In this document: positions 28,311 through 36,327 of the stretch, piece by piece
Layout of the letters: every line of letters starts with the position of its first letter
How positions within the stretch are numbered: the first letter of the stretch is position 1
Assembly: GCA_945878355.1 (NCBI GenBank)
Contig: CAMCTC010000014.1
Span: 9,599 to 73,598, forward strand
Direction: 5' to 3'
Length of the DNA stretch: 64,000 nucleotides
Source of the DNA: Bordetella parapertussis
GTDB taxonomy: Bacteria > Pseudomonadota > Gammaproteobacteria > Burkholderiales > Burkholderiaceae_C
Notes under the pieces: generated by a model
Databases searched by the model: none
What the model was told of the DNA's origin: nothing
What the model saw: only the letters and a program-made list of their open reading frames with translations
Translations under genes and position numbers: made by a program

Positions 28311-28585
28311 GTCCTGTCTCTTCCAGGTCTGCCTCAGGGGCTTGCCCGCTCGTAGGCGGGCAGAGCCTTCGGCTGACTGGGGACAGGACGCAGGTTCCGC
28401 CTCTTCCAGGTCCGCCTCAGGAGCTTGCCCGCTCGTAGGCGGGCAGAGCCTTCGGCTGGCTGGGACAGGACGCAGGTCCTGTCTCTTCCAGGTCTGCCTC
28501 AGGAGCTTGCCCGCTCGTAGGCGGGCAGAGCCTTCGGCTGGCTGGGGACAGGACGCAGGTCCTGTCCCCAGTCCAGCCTCAGCGC
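28311..28585. repeat. REP-like tandem array, three 82-83 bp copies plus a partial copy
   Basis: Three near-identical units run 28311-28393, 28394-28475 and 28476-28558, followed by a partial copy to about 28585. Each unit contains a hairpin (GCCCGC, short loop, GCGGGC), and each unit boundary forms another (GGACAGGAC..GTCCTGTC). The core GAGCTTGCCCGC..GCGGGCAGAGCCTTC matches, in reverse orientation, the repeat at 56.1 kb. The middle copy differs by one missing G and a few substitutions. Confidence 0.9.
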
Positions 28586-29541
28586 AGCCAGCCCTTGCGA
28601 CGGAAATAGATGAACGGCGCCGCCACAGACGCCACCATCAGCGCCAGCGCGAACGGGTAGCCCCAAGGCTGGTCAAGCTCGGGCATGGACTTGAAGTTCA
28701 TGCCGTAGATGCTGGCGATCAACGTGGGTGGCAGCAGCGCCACGCTGGCCACTGAGAAGATCTTGATGACCTTGTTCTGGTTGATGTTGATGAAACCGAC
28801 CGTGGCGTCCATCAGGAAGTTGATCTTGTCGAACACAAAAGCCGTGTGCGAATCGAGCGAATCGATGTCGCGCAAGATCTGCCTTGCCTCCTCGAACTGT
28901 TCGGCACTGAGCATGCGGCTGCGCATCATGAAACTCACCGCACGCCGGGTGTCCATCACGTTGCGCCGGATGCGACCGTTGAGGTCTTCCTCCTTGGCAA
29001 TCGCGCCGAGCGCAGCGCCAGCGGCTTCGTCGTCCACCTGCTGCTTGAGCACCCTGGCGCTGACCCTTTCCAGGCTGTCGTAAATCCCTTCTAGCGCATC
29101 AGCCGAGTACTCGGCATCGGCATCGTAGAGCTTGAGCAGCACGTCCTTGGCGTCACCAATCATCGCGGGGATGCGCCGTGCCCGCAGCCGTAGCAGACGG
29201 AATACCGGCAGGTCTTCACCGTGGACCGAGAACAGCACCCCGTCCTTGAGAATGAAGGCCACCCGAACGTTGCGCGGGGTCACGTCATCGTCGATCAGGA
29301 AGTCGGAGCGTATGTGCAGTTCGCCGTTGTCTTCCTCGTAGAAGCGCGCCGACTCCTCCAGATCGTCATCGACGATGTTGTCTGGAATCAGCAGGCCGAA
29401 TCGCGCAGCGATCCAGCCTTTTTCGACCGCCAAAGGAGACTCGAGGTCGACCCACACCGGCCGCACTTCGATCAGCATCGCGGGGTTGTCGATCTCTTGC
29501 TGCACCAGCCGGCCTTGGACCAGCGTGAAGACATTGAGCAT
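28579..29541 (-). CDS. corA: CorA family magnesium/cobalt transporter
   Basis: The 320-aa protein has a large cytoplasmic N-terminal domain and two C-terminal transmembrane helices. The pore signature YGMNF lies near residue 283. The EELDLDNP-like loop is replaced by SMPELDQPWGYP, as is common in the family. It moves Mg2+ (or Co2+/Ni2+) inward, driven by membrane potential. It has its own upstream gap of about 200 bp from the receiver gene. Its 3' end touches the REP-like array. Confidence 0.94.
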   Translation of the reverse strand: MLNVFTLVQGRLVQQEIDNPAMLIEVRPVWVDLESPLAVEKGWIAARFGLLIPDNIVDDDLEESARFYEEDNGELHIRSDFLIDDDVTPRNVRVAFILKDGVLFSVHGEDLPVFRLLRLRARRIPAMIGDAKDVLLKLYDADAEYSADALEGIYDSLERVSARVLKQQVDDEAAGAALGAIAKEEDLNGRIRRNVMDTRRAVSFMMRSRMLSAEQFEEARQILRDIDSLDSHTAFVFDKINFLMDATVGFININQNKVIKIFSVASVALLPPTLIASIYGMNFKSMPELDQPWGYPFALALMVASVAAPFIYFRRKGWLR

Positions 29542-29743
29542 GAGGAGTTCCAGGGCTGGGCGGCAACCCGCGAAGGGCTAGCCACAATGATCCGGGGAAT
29601 AAGGGCCTGCAAACCGCCTCACTCCAGATCCAGCCTGGCGTGGACGGTCACCGAGGGTGACTGGGGTCCAATGCGTTGCTCCTGAGAAACAAGACCATCA
29701 TTATCTCACCGGCACTCGAGGCGAAGAGGCGAAACCGACCCGG

Positions 29744-30115
29744 TCAGGCGCAAGGCAGCAGCCGCTCGATGGACTCGATCAGCTGCAGCGGGCTGAATGG
29801 CTTGGCGAGGTACGCATCAGCGCCAGCCTTTGTGCCGGCCTCGAAGTCTTGGAGCTGGCTGCGGGCCGACAGCAGCACAACCTTGGTCTGCCGCAGCGCG
29901 GGATCGGCGCGAACGCGGGCACAGACCGCCAATCCATCCAATTCGCCCGGCATCATCACATCCAGCAGGATCAAATCGGGTGCGATTTCGATCGCCTTGC
30001 GCAGACCCTCGACCCCATTGACGGCCTCGTGGATGTCGTAATCTTCGAGTTCGAGGGTCATGCGGATCAGCTTGCGGATGTCAGCCTGATCTTCAACGAT
30101 CAGCAATCGTTTCAT
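29744..30115 (-). CDS. Single-domain CheY-like response regulator
   Basis: The 123-aa protein is a stand-alone receiver. The acidic pair is Glu8/Asp9, the phosphoacceptor is Asp52 (LILLDVMMPG), the conserved Thr position is Ser in LLSARSQ, and the Lys is in YLAKPFSPLQL. With no output domain it must act by protein-protein contact or in a phosphorelay. No histidine kinase is adjacent. It follows the MerR-REC gene by 117 bases on the same strand, so the two may be functionally linked. Confidence 0.92.
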   Translation of the reverse strand: MKRLLIVEDQADIRKLIRMTLELEDYDIHEAVNGVEGLRKAIEIAPDLILLDVMMPGELDGLAVCARVRADPALRQTKVVLLSARSQLQDFEAGTKAGADAYLAKPFSPLQLIESIERLLPCA

Positions 30116-30232
30116 CGCCGAGGCTCCGGAGAATTCTTCGCTGACGCGGTCTGTCGCTTGCCATCATGGTGATCCAGCACCTCGATTAATCAACATTGCC
30201 AGACCCGGATCACAAGTTCCAGCGCAGCGCAC

Positions 30233-30859
30233 TCACGTGACAGCCGCCAACGAGGCGGTTCGGCCTCGCATCAATGACTCCAACTCGTCGAAGGGCAAAG
30301 GCTTGCGAAACACCCTCACACCTTCGGGCAGACCGCCGCGGCGCCCGATTTCCTCAGCCGTCAGCGCCGTCACCACCACGATCTCCATGTCATCGAATGC
30401 TGAGGCGACCGTGCGCAGCGAGGCGATCATCTTGAAGCCATCCATGCCCGGCATGTTGAGGTCGGTCATCAGCAAATCAGGCGGTTGCTGCCCGATCAGG
30501 AGCAAGGCCTCGAAACCATTGCCTGCGGGGGTCACGATCACCGGCAACTCCCAGCTGTCGATCATCATGACGAACAGCCTGAGCAACTCGGGCTCATCCT
30601 CGACCACCATCACCCGAAGCCGCGCATCGGCCTGCCCCACAACAGGCAGGTAGGTCGAATCGTCTGACAGCGCTATTCGACGCTGCCCCATCAGGCGCTC
30701 TACCGCTTGACGGGAAATCCTCCGATGTCCACCTGCCGTCTTCCAGGCGGGCAGTACACCCGCTTCGACCCACAGTTGGATCGTGCGTAAGGCCACCCCC
30801 AAGCGCTCAGCTGCCTCACGGGTCGACAAGACATCGTCATTCGTCGCGCTTTTTCTCAT
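30233..30859 (-). CDS. Response regulator with N-terminal MerR/excisionase-type HTH
   Basis: The 208-aa protein has a winged-helix HTH of the excisionase/MerR class at about 10-57. Its key segments are TREAAERLGVALRTIQLW and the wing TAGGHRRISRQAVERLM. A receiver domain follows at about 80-195, with EDE at 87-89, phosphoacceptor Asp133 in LLMTDLNMPGMDG and Lys in VFRKPLPF. Most response regulators put the receiver first; here the DNA-binding head precedes it. The start is chosen at MRKSATNDD; 17 further in-frame codons exist upstream. There is no partner kinase nearby. Confidence 0.88.
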   Translation of the reverse strand: MRKSATNDDVLSTREAAERLGVALRTIQLWVEAGVLPAWKTAGGHRRISRQAVERLMGQRRIALSDDSTYLPVVGQADARLRVMVVEDEPELLRLFVMMIDSWELPVIVTPAGNGFEALLLIGQQPPDLLMTDLNMPGMDGFKMIASLRTVASAFDDMEIVVVTALTAEEIGRRGGLPEGVRVFRKPLPFDELESLMRGRTASLAAVT

Positions 30860-31238
30860 GCTGCTGCGAAAACATGTACCCCGATGAAGATGGCGCAGGC
30901 CAATCGGCATGCGCAGAAGAACGGGAAAGCAACCAAACGCTCAACAATCGCGGTCAGTTTCGGATCCACGACCAACTACTGCACTCTACCGCGTTTATGC
31001 AGCGCTAGGTCGATTCGCGTGGCACCTGTTGAAAATTACAGCCAAATGCGGCGGCAAGTGGCCAGCCAGGATCCGGCGCCACAAGCGGGCCGAGGTCATC
31101 GAGTTGACAAAGATAGCGTTACGCACTTGTCACGGGCCCGAAAACAGGTGCACACTGGACCTGGGCGATGAGCCAAGCTGCGGCGGCCAACCATCGCGGC
31201 TCGCCCAGTTTCCGACAACCTCTTGAAAGGACGATCCG
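30860..31238. other. Intergenic region between the MerR-REC gene and hpf (379 bp)
   Basis: This region must hold the promoters for the divergent regulator and for hpf. On the plus strand a perfect -35 TTGACA lies at 31104-31109, but the hexamer 17 bases later (TTGTCA) is a poor -10. A TGGCAC at about 31019 has no correctly spaced partner for a sigma-54 site. AAAGGA at about 31225 is the hpf ribosome-binding site. I see no convincing gene, RNA or repeat here. Confidence 0.5.
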
Positions 31239-31580
31239 ATGAACCTGACGATCAGCGGACACCATCTGGACGTGACACCGGCCCTGCGCGAGTACGTGCT
31301 GAGCAAACTGGATCGGGTCACTAGGCACTTTGATCAGGTGGTCGACATCAGTGTTCTGCTGACAGTCGAGAAACTCAAGGAGAAAGAGCGACGGCAGAAA
31401 GCCGAAGTGACACTCCATGTCAAGGGAAAGGACATTTTTGTCGAGCAATCTCACGAAGATCTCTACGCGGCCATCGATCAACTGATGGACAAGCTTGATC
31501 GCCAAGTCTGCCGCCACAAGGACAAGTTGCAAGACCATCACCACCCAGCGGCAAAGCGCTTGGATACCGATCTGGTCTGA
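31239..31580 (+). CDS. hpf: Ribosome hibernation promoting factor Hpf
   Basis: The 113-aa short-form HPF/YfiA protein starts [20 protein letters not shown] and has the basic helix region and the segment [22 protein letters not shown]. It binds the small subunit decoding centre and stabilises 100S ribosome dimers in stationary phase. The His-rich tail ([10 protein letters not shown]) is short. An AAAGGA site precedes it. It heads hpf-ptsN-hprK. In most proteobacteria rpoN lies directly upstream; here it does not. An intrinsic terminator follows the stop. Confidence 0.95.
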   Translation: MNLTISGHHLDVTPALREYVLSKLDRVTRHFDQVVDISVLLTVEKLKEKERRQKAEVTLHVKGKDIFVEQSHEDLYAAIDQLMDKLDRQVCRHKDKLQDHHHPAAKRLDTDLV

Positions 31581-31595
31581 GCCAGACTTCATAGC

Positions 31596-31624
31596 ACGGC
31601 CCCCAGAGGGGGCCGTTTTCTTTC
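31596..31624 (+). terminator. Rho-independent terminator after hpf
   Basis: A perfect 9-bp GC-rich stem, ACGGCCCCC with a 3-base loop and GGGGGCCGT, is followed by TTTCTTT. It should end most hpf transcripts, so ptsN needs its own promoter, and one is seen 60 bases downstream. Confidence 0.88.
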
Positions 31625-31685
31625 GCGGGCATGGCAGCAACTGAGGCATCGTAACAACAGCACAACGATCCCGTGCTTGCTTGCA

Positions 31686-31713
31686 TTGCGGTGCAGCAAT
31701 GCGTTTCTATAAT
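31686..31713 (+). promoter_or_regulatory. Sigma-70 promoter of ptsN with overlapping inverted repeat
   Basis: A perfect -10 TATAAT is at 31708-31713, with TTGCGG as -35 at 31686-31691 (16-bp spacing). A 7-bp inverted repeat GCATTGC/GCAATGC (31683-31689 and 31696-31702) covers the -35 and could be an operator. The ptsN start codon lies 66 bases beyond the -10. Confidence 0.65.
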
Positions 31714-31779
31714 CATATTTCTGTCACATGACCCGTTGTTGCGCCGCCTCAGAAGCGGCAAGCAAACGGGGGGAACGTC

Positions 31780-32250
31780 ATGAACCGCCTCACCGCCATC
31801 TTGCCCGCTACCAATGTGTTGGTTGGCATCGAAGCCACCAGCAAGAAGCGTGTCTTCGAGCACGCTGGCGTGCTGTTCGAAAACCACCACGCGATTGCCC
31901 GGGCCACGATCACCGACAACCTCTTCGCTCGCGAGCGATTGGGCTCGACGGGTCTGGGCCACGGCGTTGCGATCCCGCACGGCCGCATCAAAGGCCTGAA
32001 GAATCCGTTGGCGGCGGTGATGCGGGTCGCTCAACCGATTCCCTTCGACGCCCCCGACGACGAGCCGGTCAGCTTGCTGATCTTCCTGCTGGTGCCCGAG
32101 GCAGCCACCCAGCGACACCTCGAAATACTGTCCGAGATCGCCGAAATGCTGTCAGACCGCGACTTGCGCGAGCGCCTCAAACTGGCAGAGGATGCATCGG
32201 CGCTGCACAAGCTGATCGCCGATTGGGCGCCGCTGAAGTCCGCAGCATGA
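31780..32250 (+). CDS. ptsN: Nitrogen-PTS enzyme IIA, PtsN (EIIA-Ntr)
   Basis: PtsN is the last phosphate carrier of the nitrogen PTS. It transports no sugar; it regulates potassium uptake, nitrogen and carbon balance. The 156-aa protein has the phosphorylated His67 in [10 protein letters not shown] and the conserved LLIFLLVPE and [12 protein letters not shown] segments. It has its own sigma-70 promoter after the hpf terminator. hprK follows 31 bases later. Confidence 0.96.
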   Translation: MNRLTAILPATNVLVGIEATSKKRVFEHAGVLFENHHAIARATITDNLFARERLGSTGLGHGVAIPHGRIKGLKNPLAAVMRVAQPIPFDAPDDEPVSLLIFLLVPEAATQRHLEILSEIAEMLSDRDLRERLKLAEDASALHKLIADWAPLKSAA

Positions 32251-32281
32251 GCGCAGCCACTGGCAGCGCGACGGGCAGCCA

Positions 32282-33232
32282 ATGAAACCGACATCGATCA
32301 GCGCCGAGGCGCTGTTCGAGGCCCACCGCGAGTTGCTGCGCTGGGAGTGGATCGCCGGTCATGCCCATCCTGAGCGGCGCTTCGACGAAGCAGCCGTTCG
32401 CGATGCCCAATCGGCCGCCGACTTGGTCGGCTATCTCAACTACATCCACCCCTACCGGGTTCAAATCGTCGGCCGGCGCGAGGTGGCGTACCTTTCTCAA
32501 TCGACGCCTGAAGACCAAGAACGCAGGATATCGCGCATCGTCACGCTTGAGCCACCGGTGCTGATCGCTGCCGATGGCGTCACACCACCCGTGCGCTTGG
32601 TCGCCATGTGCGATCGCGCCGAGATTCCATTGTTTGTCACCGCCGACTCTGCCGGCCACGTGATCGACATCGTTCGAACCTACCTGGCGCAACTCTTCGC
32701 TGATCGCCTGACCCGCCACGGCGTGTTCATGGACATCCTCGGCCTGGGCGTGTTGCTGACCGGCGAGTCAGGGCTGGGAAAGAGCGAGCTAGGGCTGGAG
32801 CTGATCTCGCGAGGCCATGGCTTGGTCGCCGACGACGCAGTGGATTTCTACAAGATCTCGCAAAGCGCGCTCGAAGGTCGCTGTCCGGACCTGCTGCTCA
32901 ACCTGCTGGAGGTGCGCGGCATCGGCCTGCTCGACATCCGGGCAATCTTCGGCGAGACCGCGGTGCGACGCAAGATGCGGCTCAAGCTGATCGTCCACCT
33001 AGTGCGTAAGGAGACGATGGAGCGTGAATTCGAACGCCTGCCCTACGAACCGCTGTACGAGGACATCATGGGCATCCCAGTGCGCAAGGCGGTGATCACA
33101 GTGGATGCCGGTCGCAACTTGGCGGTGCTGGTAGAAGCGGCGGTTCGCAACACCATCCTGCAGTTGCGCGGCATCGACACCTACCAGGAGTTCATCGAAC
33201 GCCATCAGCGGGCGATGCAGCGCGATGCGTGA
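32282..33232 (+). CDS. hprK: HPr kinase/phosphorylase HprK
   Basis: HprK phosphorylates, and dephosphorylates, the regulatory serine of HPr-like proteins. The 316-aa protein has the Walker A motif GESGLGKS at 161-168, the following [12 protein letters not shown] segment, and the HprK signature [15 protein letters not shown]. In Gram-negative bacteria this kinase links the nitrogen PTS to metabolism. It is the last gene of the unit and is convergent with fur, 29 bases away. Confidence 0.96.
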   Translation: MKPTSISAEALFEAHRELLRWEWIAGHAHPERRFDEAAVRDAQSAADLVGYLNYIHPYRVQIVGRREVAYLSQSTPEDQERRISRIVTLEPPVLIAADGVTPPVRLVAMCDRAEIPLFVTADSAGHVIDIVRTYLAQLFADRLTRHGVFMDILGLGVLLTGESGLGKSELGLELISRGHGLVADDAVDFYKISQSALEGRCPDLLLNLLEVRGIGLLDIRAIFGETAVRRKMRLKLIVHLVRKETMEREFERLPYEPLYEDIMGIPVRKAVITVDAGRNLAVLVEAAVRNTILQLRGIDTYQEFIERHQRAMQRDA

Positions 33233-33261
33233 GCAGGATCGGCCGGCAGCCCTCAAACCTG

Positions 33262-33690
33262 CTATTTGCCGCGGCGCTCGCAGTCAGACTTGATACAAAC
33301 CGCGTAAAGTGACAGCGCGTGATCCTGCAGGTCAAACCCACGCGCTGCAGCCACCGCGCGCTGGCGTTGTTCGATCTCCGCATCAAAGAACTCTTCGACC
33401 CGCCCGCAAGTCAGGCAGACCAGGTGGTCGTGGTGCTGGCCTTCGTTCAGTTCGAACACCGATTTGCCCGATTCGAAGTGGCTGCGAGACAGCAGTCCCG
33501 CCTGCTCGAACTGCATCAGCACGCGGTAGACCGTCGCCAGCCCGACATCGGCGCCGTCTTGCAACAAGGCCTTGAACACATCCTCGGCAGTCATATGCCG
33601 TTGCGCGGTGCGCTGGAAGACTTCGAGGACCTTGATGCGCGGCAGCGTGGCCTTCAGGCCGCTGCTCTTGAGTTCGTCGGCATGCGTCAT
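33262..33690 (-). CDS. fur: Ferric uptake regulator Fur
   Basis: Fur is an Fe2+-dependent repressor of iron acquisition genes. The 142-aa protein has the winged-helix region (TAEDVFKALLQ, then GLATVYRVLMQFEQAGLL), the metal site GQHHDHLVCLTCGRVEEF and the C-terminal cysteine pair CIKSDC. The start MTHADELKSSGLK matches the family; the long upstream frame crosses the bamE start and is not coding. Fur divergent from bamE is the conserved proteobacterial arrangement. Confidence 0.96.
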   Translation of the reverse strand: MTHADELKSSGLKATLPRIKVLEVFQRTAQRHMTAEDVFKALLQDGADVGLATVYRVLMQFEQAGLLSRSHFESGKSVFELNEGQHHDHLVCLTCGRVEEFFDAEIEQRQRAVAAARGFDLQDHALSLYAVCIKSDCERRGK

Positions 33691-33793
33691 GGAGGGCCCG
33701 GCAGGCGCGGCAGGGTGGATGGCTAGAATTGCCGAATCATATCCAGCTGCATGGCGCACGCCCTGTGCCAACGCAGTCCTCACCTCACACAGC

Positions 33794-34372
33794 ATGGCAG
33801 GCCAATTGACAATCCACCCCCTTGCTCGCCGCGCTGGCTCCCTGACGCTGCTGTTGGTGATGGTCGGCTGTTCGTCGCTGCCTTCGATGCCCTCACTGCC
33901 TTCACTGCCATCCCTGACAGCGGGCGGTGACCTGCTGGGTTTCATCAAGCCCTATCGGATGGACATCGTGCAGGGCAATGTGGTAACCCGCGAGCAAGCC
34001 GCGATGGTCAAACCCGGCATGTCCAGGGCACAGGTTCGAGACATCCTCGGCTCGCCGATGCTGACCGATGTGTTCCACGCTGATCGCTGGGACTACGTGT
34101 TCACGATCTTGCGTCCCGGCACCGAACCGCAGCGCCGGGCCATCGTCGCGCTGTTCAAAGGCGACAAGCTGGAGCGGCTGGATTCGCCCGAGCTGCCCAG
34201 CGAGCAGGAGTTCGTGGCCTCGATCAGCCGCACCCGACCCCGGATCGCTGCGCCGCTGCTTGAACTCACGCCCGAGCAGAAGCAGGCCCTGCCGCCCCCG
34301 CCCAAACCCGCCGCCGAACCGGTGTTGCCAATGGGCGCCGTGCGCAGCTACCCGCCGCTAGAACCGTCATGA
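33794..34372 (+). CDS. bamE: Outer membrane protein assembly factor BamE (SmpA/OmlA)
   Basis: BamE is a lipoprotein subunit of the BAM complex. The lipobox LVMVGC gives Cys26. A short [14 protein letters not shown] tandem then precedes the folded domain. The core [28 protein letters not shown] and the DRWDYVF strand are typical. The C-terminal 70 residues, Pro/Ala-rich and ending [13 protein letters not shown], extend past the usual domain. The ATG at 33794 is set by the signal peptide. Its last four bases overlap dapB (ATGA). Confidence 0.94.
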   Translation: MAGQLTIHPLARRAGSLTLLLVMVGCSSLPSMPSLPSLPSLTAGGDLLGFIKPYRMDIVQGNVVTREQAAMVKPGMSRAQVRDILGSPMLTDVFHADRWDYVFTILRPGTEPQRRAIVALFKGDKLERLDSPELPSEQEFVASISRTRPRIAAPLLELTPEQKQALPPPPKPAAEPVLPMGAVRSYPPLEPS

Positions 34373-35181
34373 GCGACAGCCGCCTGCGCATCGCGATTGC
34401 CGGCGCCTCCGGCCGTATGGGCCGCATGCTGATCGAAGCCGTGCTGGCAGCACCCGACTGCTTGCTGGCCGGCGCCCTCGACATCGCCGACAGTCCGGCT
34501 TTGGGTCAGGACGCCGGCGCGTTCGCTGGCCGCAGCACCGGCGTGGCGATCACCAGCGACCTGCGCCAAGGCCTGGCCCAGGCCCAACTGCTGATCGACT
34601 TCACCCGCCCCGAAGGCACGCTGGCGCATCTGGCCGTTTGCCGCGCGCTCGGCGTCAAGGCGGTGATCGGCACCACCGGCTTCACGCCGGCCCAGAAGGC
34701 CGAGATCACCGACCATGCCGGCCAGATCGCGCTGATGATGGCGCCCAACATGAGCGTGGGCGTCAACGTGATGCTCAAGCTGCTCGACCAAGCCGCGCGT
34801 GCGCTGAACACCGGTTACGACATCGAGGTGATCGAGGCCCATCACCGCCACAAAGTGGATGCGCCCAGCGGCACCGCGCTGCAGATCGGCGAGGTGCTGG
34901 CGCATGCACTGGGCCGCGACCTGAAGGATTGCGCGGTCTATGCCCGCCACGGCGTGACCGGCGAGCGCGACCCGTCGAGCATCGGCTTTGCCATCATCCG
35001 CGGCGGCGACATCGTCGGCGACCACACCGTGCTGTTCGCCGGCACCGGCGAGCGCATCGAAATCAGCCACAAGAGCTCCAGCCGCGCCACTTATGCCCAA
35101 GGCAGTTTGCGGGCCGCGCGATTCCTGGCCAGCCGAGACCGTGGGCTGTTCGACATGAACGACGTGCTCGGACTGGCGTGA
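34369..35181 (+). CDS. dapB: 4-hydroxy-tetrahydrodipicolinate reductase DapB
   Basis: DapB reduces the DapA product with NAD(P)H in lysine and meso-diaminopimelate synthesis. The 270-aa protein has the nucleotide motif GASGRMGRM near residue 12, the signature [15 protein letters not shown] near 160 and the C-terminal DMNDVLGL. It overlaps bamE by four bases and exbB by one, so it is translationally coupled to both. Confidence 0.97.
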   Translation: MSDSRLRIAIAGASGRMGRMLIEAVLAAPDCLLAGALDIADSPALGQDAGAFAGRSTGVAITSDLRQGLAQAQLLIDFTRPEGTLAHLAVCRALGVKAVIGTTGFTPAQKAEITDHAGQIALMMAPNMSVGVNVMLKLLDQAARALNTGYDIEVIEAHHRHKVDAPSGTALQIGEVLAHALGRDLKDCAVYARHGVTGERDPSSIGFAIIRGGDIVGDHTVLFAGTGERIEISHKSSSRATYAQGSLRAARFLASRDRGLFDMNDVLGLA

Positions 35182-35843
35182 TGGAAGGCTTGGCCGCGTT
35201 TTGGGCCGAAAGCGATGCGATCGGCCGCACGGTGGTGGCGCTGCTGCTGGCGATGTCGGTCAGTGCTTGGATACTGATCGCATGGAAAGGCTGGGTCTTG
35301 CTGCGCACAAGACGCGACATCGCCCGCGCCGTGCCGGCATTCTGGGCCGCAGACACGCTGTCGGCGGGCAGCGCCAGGCTGCTCGCGCTGGATCGCGAGC
35401 AGGTGCTGCTGCCCTTGCTGCTGGCCAGCACCACGACCGATGCAGCAGGCACGCTGGCCAGTCGTGCGAGCGGTGCATCGCAGTTGACGCGGCGCTTGCG
35501 CGATGCGCTCCACCAGAGCCTGGCACACCTGCAGTTCGGACAGGTGCTGCTGGCCTCGATCGGCAGCACCTCGCCATTCATTGGCCTGTTCGGCACCGTC
35601 TGGGGCATTTACCACGCGCTGCTGAGCATTTCGGCGTCCGCCACGATCACCATCGACAAAGTGGCCGGTCCGGTCGGCGAGGCGCTGATCATGACGGCCG
35701 CCGGGCTGGCGGTGGCGATTCCCGCAGTACTGGCTTACAACCTGTTCGGCAAGTGGGTCGCGGCCTGTGAGGCGGAACTCGAAGGTTTCGCCCACGACCT
35801 GCGCGAGATGTCGCTGGATGCTCACACTTCATCGGAGCCCTGA
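35181..35843 (+). CDS. exbB: MotA/TolQ/ExbB proton channel family protein
   Basis: The 220-aa inner-membrane protein has one N-terminal and two C-terminal hydrophobic helices. The conserved channel region includes LASIGSTSPFIGLFGTVWGIYHAL and VGEALIMTAAGLAVAIPAVLAYN. With ExbD it forms the proton-driven motor that energises TonB or, alternatively, the TolQ/TolR role. Its ATG overlaps the dapB stop (TGATG). exbD follows after three bases. No tonB is present in the cluster. Confidence 0.92.
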   Translation: MEGLAAFWAESDAIGRTVVALLLAMSVSAWILIAWKGWVLLRTRRDIARAVPAFWAADTLSAGSARLLALDREQVLLPLLLASTTTDAAGTLASRASGASQLTRRLRDALHQSLAHLQFGQVLLASIGSTSPFIGLFGTVWGIYHALLSISASATITIDKVAGPVGEALIMTAAGLAVAIPAVLAYNLFGKWVAACEAELEGFAHDLREMSLDAHTSSEP

Positions 35844-35846
35844 AGC

Positions 35847-36299
35847 ATGGCCTTCGGCAGACTGCAGCGCTCAGGCAGTTCGCAACCGATGAGCGACATC
35901 AACATGACGCCGTTGATCGACGTGATGCTGGTGCTGCTGGTGATTTTCATCATCACCGCGCCGCTGATGAGCAACAGCTTGCGCCTTGACCTGCCCAACG
36001 CCGCCGGCGCGCAGGCCGGCAGCGCAGCCCAGTTCGTCAGTGTGGCAGTCGACGCGCAAGGTCAGCTGTTCTGGGGCGACGAGCCGCTGGCCGACGCGGT
36101 GCTGACATCCCGGGTTCGCGAAGCTGCCGCACGCAACCCGGCCACCGAACTGCAACTGCGCGCCGACAAGAGCGTGCCCTATGGCCGCATCGCCGAGTTG
36201 ATCGGGCTGGTGCAGGCGGGTGGGCTGTCGCGCATCGGCTTCGTCACCGAAACGGCCGCCCAAGGGCCTGGTCACAGGCCCGCGGACCTGCCCAAGTAG
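35847..36299 (+). CDS. exbD: ExbD/TolR family biopolymer transport protein
   Basis: The 150-aa protein has a single transmembrane helix and a periplasmic domain. [20 protein letters not shown] contains the essential channel aspartate Asp25. The periplasmic part ends [26 protein letters not shown], typical of ExbD/TolR. It partners the upstream ExbB. Whether the pair serves TonB or Tol-Pal cannot be decided here; the fur-bamE-dapB-exbBD-leuS context is usually annotated as ExbBD. Confidence 0.93.
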   Translation: MAFGRLQRSGSSQPMSDINMTPLIDVMLVLLVIFIITAPLMSNSLRLDLPNAAGAQAGSAAQFVSVAVDAQGQLFWGDEPLADAVLTSRVREAAARNPATELQLRADKSVPYGRIAELIGLVQAGGLSRIGFVTETAAQGPGHRPADLPK

Positions 36300-36314
36300 C
36301 GCAGCACCCCCTCC

Positions 36315-36320
36315 TACAAT
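36315..36320 (+). promoter_or_regulatory. -10-like element directly before leuS
   Basis: TACAAT ends seven bases before the leuS ATG. If functional, it would give a leaderless or nearly leaderless mRNA. No matching -35 is evident, so confidence is low. Confidence 0.35.
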
Positions 36321-36327
36321 CGGCGCG

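Noticed and set aside
28311..28585. Possible CRISPR array
   Set aside because: Units are 82-83 bp and contiguous, with no unique spacers and internal hairpins; it fits a REP-like tandem array.
28342..28755. 137-codon plus-strand frame from the repeat into corA
   Set aside because: Made of translated repeats and antisense corA sequence.
31015..31040. Sigma-54 promoter before hpf
   Set aside because: TGGCAC is present but the downstream TTG element is too close; spacing rules out a -24/-12 site.
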